Below are positions 5,899 to 10,639 of a stretch of DNA of 10,639 nucleotides, piece after piece. Numbering within the stretch: the first letter of the stretch is position 1; every line of letters starts with the position of its first letter. Position numbers and translations under genes: made by a program. This DNA is from JAKZSU01 sp047517485 (GTDB taxonomy: Bacteria; Pseudomonadota; Alphaproteobacteria; UBA7887): the NCBI GenBank assembly GCA_047517485.1, contig JAKZSU010000086.1, positions 1 through 10,639 of the forward strand. The letters run 5' to 3'. The notes under the pieces are model-generated. The model ran no database searches. It was given only the letters and a program-made list of their open reading frames with translations, and was not told the origin of the DNA.

Positions 5899-6982
5899 TC
5901 CAGCCATGATCACCGGCCGCTATTCCGACGGCGCCAGCGCCGCGGTTCGCAATGTCGTCGTGGTACCGGTGCTCGGCGGTTTAAGCTTGCGCGACCGTGA
6001 CGAGGACCGCGAAATCGCGCGCTGGCCGCGCGACCGCATTTTACTTCTCGACGATCTTGGCGACGGTGGTGCACGCTTTGGCCTCGCCAATGCGCGCTTG
6101 ACGATCGACGATCCGAACAGCGCCGCCGCCTTGCGCGCCGCGGTCCCCGAAATATTCGCCGCCACTCCGCCCGAGCGCCGGCCGAGTGCCGGTTTGCTCT
6201 TGGTTGCCATCGCCGCCATCGGCGGTCTGATCGGCACCTATTTCGCGCTTCCCATGGTCAGCGACGCCTTGGCACCGCTGGTGCCGCACGCGTGGTACGA
6301 CAAGGTCGGCGCCACCGCGGTCAACCAGATCGCGACGGTCTTCGGCCGTGGCGAGGACGGGTACTGCCACGGCGAAAAAGGCAATGCGGCGCTGCGCGAT
6401 CTCATGGCCCGGCTCGCCGCGACCACCGAGACGCCGACGCCGGTAACCGTGCGTGTCATCGATGGCGGGATGGTCAACGCCTTCGCCGCGCCTGGCGGTC
6501 ATCTCGTGGTCATGCGAGGCCTGATCGAGTACGTCGAGGCGCCGAGCGAATTGGTCGGCGTCCTCGCTCACGAATATGCCCACGCGCTCGGCGGCGATCC
6601 GGAATCCGGATTATTTCACGCCGTCATCGGTTCGGTGTTGACTCGCGTGGCGCTCGGCGGCTCCGGCGATGTGACCAGTCAACTCGGCTTCGTCGGCGGC
6701 ACCTTGCTCGATCTGTCGCACAGTCGCGACGTCGAAGCCGCGGCCGATGCCCAGGCTCTGGAGATGCTGTCGGCGGCGGGCCTTCGCACCGACGGTTTGG
6801 CGCTTTTCTTCGAACGCCTCGAAGGCGAATCCGAGGACGAGAACATCGACCTGCCGGGGTTCCTGTCCTCGCACCCCAAATCGGCGGCTCGCGCCGAGGC
6901 TTCGAAAGCGGCCCGCGGCGGCCAGGATCGCGGCCTGTCCAAGGCCCAATGGGATGCGGTACTAGCGATGTGCGCGAGCTGA
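5876..6982 (+). CDS. Membrane-anchored M48-family zinc metallopeptidase
   Basis: This 368-residue peptidase has an N-terminal beta-rich domain (about 14-86, starting GRYSDGASA), as often precedes M48 domains next to DUF898 genes. One transmembrane helix (105-127) follows, then a catalytic domain from about 160. Zinc ligands are His232 and His236 in HEYAH (HExxH, with Glu233 as catalytic base) and Glu287 in SRDVEAAAD. NAFAAPGGHLVVMRGLI (201-217) and the SSHP motif (331-334) are typical of the LoiP/BepA-like group, which degrades misfolded envelope proteins. With a single N-terminal anchor the catalytic domain probably faces the periplasm, though topology is inferred. The gene overlaps the membrane-protein gene by 23 bp, pointing to a shared envelope quality-control task. 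Confidence 0.88.
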   Translation: MPSMSDSDPAMITGRYSDGASAAVRNVVVVPVLGGLSLRDRDEDREIARWPRDRILLLDDLGDGGARFGLANARLTIDDPNSAAALRAAVPEIFAATPPERRPSAGLLLVAIAAIGGLIGTYFALPMVSDALAPLVPHAWYDKVGATAVNQIATVFGRGEDGYCHGEKGNAALRDLMARLAATTETPTPVTVRVIDGGMVNAFAAPGGHLVVMRGLIEYVEAPSELVGVLAHEYAHALGGDPESGLFHAVIGSVLTRVALGGSGDVTSQLGFVGGTLLDLSHSRDVEAAADAQALEMLSAAGLRTDGLALFFERLEGESEDENIDLPGFLSSHPKSAARAEASKAARGGQDRGLSKAQWDAVLAMCAS

Positions 6983-7007
6983 TATAGTCCTTTCAAATCG
7001 CTGTCGT

Positions 7008-7013
7008 GGAAGG
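7008..7013 (+). promoter_or_regulatory. Ribosome binding site fixing the amidase start
   Basis: GGAAGG lies 7 nt before ATG 7021. An in-frame GTG at 7006 overlaps this site and is therefore unlikely to be the start. Confidence 0.5.
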
Positions 7014-7020
7014 CTTTTGG

Positions 7021-8385
7021 ATGAAGATGCCCGTGAGTGGCGAGACGACCGTGCGAGAAATTGCCGAAACGCTGATGGCGCGCGCCGAAACGCTGAGCCA
7101 TCTCAATATTTTTATCTCCCAGGACAAAGCGGTGATCCGTGCCGCCGCCGACGCTCTCGATGTCGCGGGCGCCGGCGGCCCACTTTACGGCGTGCCGTTC
7201 TGCGTCAAAGACAATACCGATACCGCCGCGATGGCGACCACTGGCGGCACCCCGGCGTTCAAGGATTGGCGGCCCACCGCCAACGCGCTGGTGGTCCAGA
7301 GCCTGATCGATGCCGGCGGCCTGATGATCGGCAAGACCAACCTGCACGAATTGGCGTTCGGCATCAGCTGCAACAACCCGACCTTCGGCGCGGTCGGCAA
7401 TCCCTACAATCCGGCGATGATTCCCGGTGGATCGAGCGGCGGGACCGCGGCCGCAGTGGTGGCGGGACTGGCTCGGGCGGGGCTCGGTACCGATACCGGC
7501 GGCAGTTGCCGCATACCGGCGGCGCTGTGCGGCTGCGTGGGTTTCCGGCCGACACTGGGGCGCTATTCGCAAACCGGGATCATCCCGCTGTCATCGACCC
7601 GCGACACCGCCGGACCGCTGGCGCGCACCGTCGGCGACGTCATCCTGTTGGATTCGATCATCGCCCCCGAGAGCCACGAGAACCGCCAGGTCTCGCTTGA
7701 CGGCCTTCGTATCGGCGTGCCGCGCGCGCACTTTTACGCCACCCGCGATACCCAGCTCGCGGCGGTCGTCGACGGCGTGCTCGACACGCTAAGCAATGCC
7801 GGCGCGAACCTGATCGAAGTCGAATTCGCTGGGGTCGCCGAGCTCAACGACGCGGTGGGCTTTCCGATCGTGCTCTATGAAGTGCTGCGCGAAATCGCCG
7901 GCTATATCGACCACCACGGCGGCGGTCTCACGGTGCCTGACGTCGTCGCCCAAGTCGCCGGCGGGTTCGAAAAAGATATGCTGGCCTCGCAGTTGGGCGA
8001 TGACGCCATCCCCGCCGCCGTCTACCGCCAGGCCTTGACCGAGGGCCGGCCGAAACTGATCGCCGCTTACGAGACTTATTTTTCGGCCAACGCGCTCGTT
8101 GCGATGGTGGTGCCGACAACCCCCTTGCCGGCGCGCCCGATCGGCGACGACGAGACCGTCGCGCTCAACGGCGAACAGGTGCCGACCTTCCCGACCTATA
8201 TTCGCAATACCGACCCGCCGAGCAACGCCGGCCTGCCGTGCCTCAGCGTGCCCGCCGGCCTGACCGCCGACGGCTTGCCGGTGGGCATCGAATTTGTCGG
8301 ACCGCCCGGCGCCGACGGATCAATATTGGGACTTGGCCGCGCGTATCAGGCCGCGCGCGAACCGATCCCCGGACCCGACCTCTAA
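7021..8385 (+). CDS. Amidase-signature family hydrolase
   Basis: This 454-residue amidase-signature enzyme hydrolyses a carboxamide or related C-N bond. The Ser-cisSer-Lys triad is complete: Lys63 in VKDNTDT, cis-Ser138 in GGSSGG, and nucleophile Ser162 in DTGGSCRIP. The spacings of 75 and 24 residues equal those known for fatty-acid amide hydrolase (142/217/241). The overall sequence resembles indoleacetamide, mandelamide and AtzE/AtzF-type hydrolases, and the substrate cannot be assigned further. It is not the GatA subunit of tRNA amidotransferase as far as I can judge, since no gatB or gatC is nearby. It begins 38 nt after the peptidase and ends 13 nt before panB, so an operon with panB is likely. 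A link to beta-alanine or pantothenate amides is conceivable but unproven. Confidence 0.88.
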   Translation: MKMPVSGETTVREIAETLMARAETLSHLNIFISQDKAVIRAAADALDVAGAGGPLYGVPFCVKDNTDTAAMATTGGTPAFKDWRPTANALVVQSLIDAGGLMIGKTNLHELAFGISCNNPTFGAVGNPYNPAMIPGGSSGGTAAAVVAGLARAGLGTDTGGSCRIPAALCGCVGFRPTLGRYSQTGIIPLSSTRDTAGPLARTVGDVILLDSIIAPESHENRQVSLDGLRIGVPRAHFYATRDTQLAAVVDGVLDTLSNAGANLIEVEFAGVAELNDAVGFPIVLYEVLREIAGYIDHHGGGLTVPDVVAQVAGGFEKDMLASQLGDDAIPAAVYRQALTEGRPKLIAAYETYFSANALVAMVVPTTPLPARPIGDDETVALNGEQVPTFPTYIRNTDPPSNAGLPCLSVPAGLTADGLPVGIEFVGPPGADGSILGLGRAYQAAREPIPGPDL

Positions 8386-8387
8386 AG

Positions 8388-8392
8388 AAGGA
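8388..8392 (+). promoter_or_regulatory. Ribosome binding site fixing the panB start
   Basis: AAGGA lies 6 nt before ATG 8399. This start leaves the upstream amidase intact and gives the normal PanB length, whereas an in-frame start at 8294 would overlap the amidase gene by about 90 bp. Confidence 0.65.
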
Positions 8393-8398
8393 ATAAAA

Positions 8399-9244
8399 AT
8401 GTCGGTGAGCAAGACAACAGCCGCGCCAAAAACCCATCGCCGCATCTCGGTCACCGATATCGCGGCGCGTAAGGCGGATACCACTCCGGTGGTATGCCTG
8501 ACCGCCTACACCGCGCTGACCGCGAAATTACTCGAGGACAACGTCGATTTGCTTCTGGTCGGCGACTCGCTGGGGATGGTGATCTATGGCATGGAGACCA
8601 CCGTCGGGGTGACCGTCGAGATGATGATCGCGCATGGCGCGGCGGTGGTGCGCGGCAGCTCGAAACCGTGCATCGTCGTCGACCTGCCGTTCGGCTCGTA
8701 CCAAGAATCCCCGGGCACGGCGTTCCGCACCGCCGCCCGGGTGATGGCCGAGACCGGCTGCAACGCGGTCAAGCTCGAAGGCGGCCGCGAGATGGCCGCG
8801 ACGGTCAAGTTCCTCGTCGAGCGCGGTATCCCGGTGATGGGTCATATCGGCCTGACCCCACAACATATCCACCGCTTCGGCGGTTTCCGGGCGCAGGCGC
8901 GTACCGAGGCGGAAGCCCTGGCGCTGGTCGCCGACGCGCTGGCGATCGCCGAGGCCGGCGCGTTTTCGATCGTCATCGAGGCGGTACCGGAATCGAGCGC
9001 GCGCCTGGTCACCGAACAGGTCCAGGTGCCGGTGATCGGCATCGGCGCCGGCCAGGCGGTCGACGGCCAGATCCTGGTGACCGAGGACATCGCCGGCCTG
9101 TTCATCGATTTCAAACCACGCTTCGTCAAGCGCTACGGCGAGCTCGGCGCCGGCATCGCTGAGGCGGCGCGGCAGTATGCGGAAGAGGTGCGCGCCGGCG
9201 CCTTCCCGGGACCCGAGCACACCTACGCGGCAAAGCGAGAATGA
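8399..9244 (+). CDS. panB: 3-methyl-2-oxobutanoate hydroxymethyltransferase
   Basis: This 281-residue PanB is the normal family length. It makes ketopantoate from alpha-ketoisovalerate and 5,10-methylenetetrahydrofolate, the first committed step to pantothenate and CoA, in the cytosol as a decameric TIM-barrel enzyme. Metal ligands are visible: Asp56 in VGDSLGMV, Asp95 in VVDLPFGSY and Glu127 in KLEGG (with Lys125). The catalytic base is Glu194 in IVIEAVP. MGHIGLTPQ (147-155) and VIGIGAG...DGQILV (212-227) are further hallmarks. The usual late HDLLG version of the motif reads TEDIAGL here. No panC follows, although panB and panC are often adjacent; instead an ATGA overlap (9241-9244) couples it to a membrane protein. 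The identification is secure. Confidence 0.97.
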   Translation: MSVSKTTAAPKTHRRISVTDIAARKADTTPVVCLTAYTALTAKLLEDNVDLLLVGDSLGMVIYGMETTVGVTVEMMIAHGAAVVRGSSKPCIVVDLPFGSYQESPGTAFRTAARVMAETGCNAVKLEGGREMAATVKFLVERGIPVMGHIGLTPQHIHRFGGFRAQARTEAEALALVADALAIAEAGAFSIVIEAVPESSARLVTEQVQVPVIGIGAGQAVDGQILVTEDIAGLFIDFKPRFVKRYGELGAGIAEAARQYAEEVRAGAFPGPEHTYAAKRE

Positions 9245-9765
9245 CCGCCGCGATGCCCGCCCTGACCGCGACCTTAATCGCCCGCAACGCGGTCGGCGCC
9301 AAAGGCCTGATGCGCGCGGCGCTGCTGTCGCCCCTGGTGCCGCCGGTGCTGGTCTGTGTCGGTATTTTTTCGTACACCATGCTCGATATTCTGGCCGGCG
9401 ACGCCGGCATGGGCAGCCGCCGGGCGATCGATCTGGGGCTGTTCCTCGGCACTCTGGTCCTCGTCTACGGCTTCGTATTCTCCTACGCCAGCATGTTCGT
9501 GTTTTTCATCCCCTGCGATATCGGTTTGCGAATACTCGGGGTCGGCGGATACTTTCCCTATTGCCTGGCCGGCGCCCTCAGCACCGCCTTGTTCCTGGTT
9601 TTCGGGATGACCGATCCGGCGATACGCGGCGGCAACATGGACGCCTTCTACGTCCTCTGCGGCGCCATCGCCGGCGTCGTCTTCTGGCGCCTCGCGGCGG
9701 GCGCTGTCGATGACCGCGCGCCGCATCCCTGGCTGCGAAAATTCTTCCGCCACGACGACGGATGA
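9241..9765 (+). CDS. Four-helix membrane protein of unknown function
   Basis: I do not recognise this 174-residue protein. It has four likely transmembrane helices, near 32-52, 66-92, 104-123 and 135-152. A short N-terminal tail is mildly basic, and a hydrophilic C-terminal tail (156-174) ends in RKFFRHDDG. A cytoplasmic location for both tails is plausible from the positive charges. Conserved-looking features are FFIPCDIGLR (88-97) and GMTDPAIRGG (122-131). No transport, redox or enzymatic motif is visible. It is coupled by ATGA overlaps at both ends, to panB and to the methyltransferase, so it is clearly co-expressed with them. Composition and codon use match the neighbours, which argues for a real gene despite the lack of a family. 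Confidence 0.8.
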   Translation: MTAAMPALTATLIARNAVGAKGLMRAALLSPLVPPVLVCVGIFSYTMLDILAGDAGMGSRRAIDLGLFLGTLVLVYGFVFSYASMFVFFIPCDIGLRILGVGGYFPYCLAGALSTALFLVFGMTDPAIRGGNMDAFYVLCGAIAGVVFWRLAAGAVDDRAPHPWLRKFFRHDDG

Positions 9766-10487
9766 TCGAGGTCAACCAAAGCTGGGACCCCGAGCGCTAC
9801 GCCCGCACCGCCCGCTTCGTCTCCGACCGCGCTCGCGCGGTATTGGCGTGGCTCGATGCGCAACCCGGCGAAACGATCCTCGACTTGGGCTGTGGCGATG
9901 GCGTTCTGACCGAGAAATTGTCGAGAGCCGGGGTCCACGTCGTCGGCGTCGATGCCGATGAAGCCATGGTCGCGGCGACGCAAGCGCTCGGCTTGGATGC
10001 GCGCATGCTCGACGCCCGCGACCTCGATTACACCGCCACCTTCGACGCGGTATTCAGCAACGCCGCCCTTCGCGGCGTGGCGCGCGCGCTCAAGCCCGGC
10101 GGCCGGTTCGTCGGCGAATTCGGCGGCGCCGGCAATGTCAAAACTGTGATCGCCGCGCTGACCACCAAACTCGCCGAGCGCGATATCGCAATTGCAGATA
10201 CCGGACCCTGGTATTTTCCCACCGAGACCGCGTACGCCGAACGCCTCGAAGCGCATGGTTTCGTGGTCGATCGCATCGGATTATATCCCCGGCCAACACC
10301 GCTCCCCGGTCCGCTGGAGGATTGGCTCGATAATTTCGCCGAGAGTTTTCTCAGTCTGGTTCTGGAGAGCGAGCGCCCGGTGCTCAAGCGCCAGGTCGCG
10401 GACATCGCCCGCCCGACGCTATGCGATGACAACGGCATCTGGGCCGTCGACTATGTCCGTCTGCGGTTCGCGGCGCATCGACGATAA
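9762..10487 (+). CDS. Class I SAM-dependent methyltransferase, with an apparent in-frame deletion
   Basis: This 241-residue Rossmann-fold methyltransferase resembles the trans-aconitate methyltransferase/UbiE-like group. Motif I is ILDLGCGDGVLT (39-50), the acidic residue ending strand beta-2 is Asp64 in VVGVDAD, and FDAVFSNAAL (94-103) is motif II. RALKPGGRFVGEFGG (108-122) is motif III. In relatives, about 10-13 residues starting His-Trp and holding an alpha helix usually separate NAAL from xGVxRALKPGG. Here they are absent and the two blocks are directly joined at 103/104. That loop often contributes to substrate binding. SAM binding should survive, but activity may be altered. The substrate is unknown. 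The gene starts by ATGA overlap with the membrane protein and closes the co-directional run. Confidence 0.85.
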   Translation: MIEVNQSWDPERYARTARFVSDRARAVLAWLDAQPGETILDLGCGDGVLTEKLSRAGVHVVGVDADEAMVAATQALGLDARMLDARDLDYTATFDAVFSNAALRGVARALKPGGRFVGEFGGAGNVKTVIAALTTKLAERDIAIADTGPWYFPTETAYAERLEAHGFVVDRIGLYPRPTPLPGPLEDWLDNFAESFLSLVLESERPVLKRQVADIARPTLCDDNGIWAVDYVRLRFAAHRR

Positions 10488-10520
10488 GACGCTCGGAGCC
10501 GGGGCCTGAGTCGGACCCGA

Positions 10521-10564
10521 TTTCCTTGGACACAGAATTGGCTTAATCGAAGTGTCCAAGGAGG
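10521..10564 (+). promoter_or_regulatory. Inverted repeat sequestering a ribosome binding site
   Basis: TCCTTGGACAC (10523-10533) is perfectly complementary to GTGTCCAAGGA (10552-10562), leaving an 18-nt loop. Two G-U pairs can extend the stem to 10521 and 10564. The Shine-Dalgarno AAGGAGG (10558-10564) of the next gene is wholly inside the 3' arm, 8 nt before its ATG. In RNA this would hide the ribosome binding site, as RNA thermometers and translational operators do. The same DNA could instead be a protein-binding palindrome. A simple terminator is less likely, as no U-tract follows. Confidence 0.55.
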
Positions 10565-10572
10565 ACCGGAAC

Positions 10573-10639
10573 ATGACCGATAATTTTGAGAAGAAAGTTG
10601 CTGTTGATGGGCCTGTGGTAAATGCGGGCGAGCTTGGCT
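10573..10639 (+). CDS. Start of an unidentified gene, cut by the window edge
   Basis: An ATG at 10573 follows AAGGAGG at ideal spacing and opens a frame that runs 22 codons to the window edge (begins MTDNFEKKVAVDGPVVNAGE). No family can be named from so short a piece. There is no signal peptide or membrane segment so far; the start is acidic and basic in turn, which suggests a soluble protein. GC content is about 48% by hand count, with A/T-ending codons for Asn, Phe, Val and Ala, clearly unlike the GC-ending genes before it. That could mean a different expression class, transferred DNA, or only a short-range fluctuation. Confidence 0.6.
   Translation, partial: MTDNFEKKVAVDGPVVNAGELG

Noticed and set aside
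10524..10561. Rho-independent terminator for the panB operon
   Set aside because: There is no U-tract after the stem, the loop is long, and the 3' arm is a functional-looking ribosome binding site with an ATG at ideal distance.
10524..10561. Terminal inverted repeat of an insertion sequence
   Set aside because: The arms are only 18 bp apart with no transposase between them, and no target duplication is seen.
1..10639. CRISPR array, integron or prophage
   Set aside because: No regularly spaced direct repeats, integrase, cas or phage structural genes were seen on either strand.

Overview
The window looks like a piece of a GC-rich proteobacterial chromosome, most likely an alphaproteobacterium of the Rhodospirillales type. 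This is inferred from GC-biased codon use, the MoxR/GNAT/CoxE-like gene order and the amidase-panB grouping; no rRNA or other marker is present to fix the taxonomy. Eleven complete genes and one partial gene can be supported, packed tightly in three blocks.

Region 1 (1-607) has no gene I can identify. Positions 1-400 are GC-rich and structured, with a long minus-strand frame of unknown nature. Positions 409-490 form a sharp AT-rich island (about 22% GC by hand count) holding a perfect TATAAT between two operator-like palindromes. A strong Shine-Dalgarno sequence follows, then a 14-codon frame that stops just as the next promoter begins. It reads like the stub of a lost regulated gene.

Region 2 (572-1977, + strand) is a compact arsenic module: an ArsR repressor with a C-terminal vicinal cysteine pair, an ArsI/CadI-type metalloenzyme (C-As lyase candidate) overlapping it by ATGA, and a thioredoxin-fold protein of the 2-hydroxychromene-2-carboxylate isomerase (kappa-GST) family. 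A 26-bp imperfect palindrome covers the arsR start codon, and the transcript is probably leaderless. No arsenate reductase, efflux pump or arsM is in view, so the module looks specialised for trivalent organoarsenicals.

Region 3 (4493-1974, - strand) is a three-gene operon: MoxR AAA+ ATPase, GNAT acetyltransferase, CoxE-like VWA protein. MoxR and VWA partners normally act together as a chaperone/remodelling pair; the acetyltransferase between them is the unusual part. Its last gene converges on the arsenic module with overlapping stop codons and no room for a terminator.

Region 4 (4678-10487, + strand) is a long co-directional run: a DUF898/YjgN-type multispanning membrane protein with an N-terminal polyproline tract, an overlapping membrane-anchored M48 metallopeptidase, an amidase-signature hydrolase, panB (pantothenate biosynthesis), a four-helix membrane protein of unknown function, and a class I SAM methyltransferase that seems to lack about a dozen residues after strand beta-4. 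The last three genes are linked by ATGA overlaps. After 10487 comes a perfect 11-bp inverted repeat whose 3' arm is the ribosome binding site of a final, less GC-rich gene cut off by the window edge.
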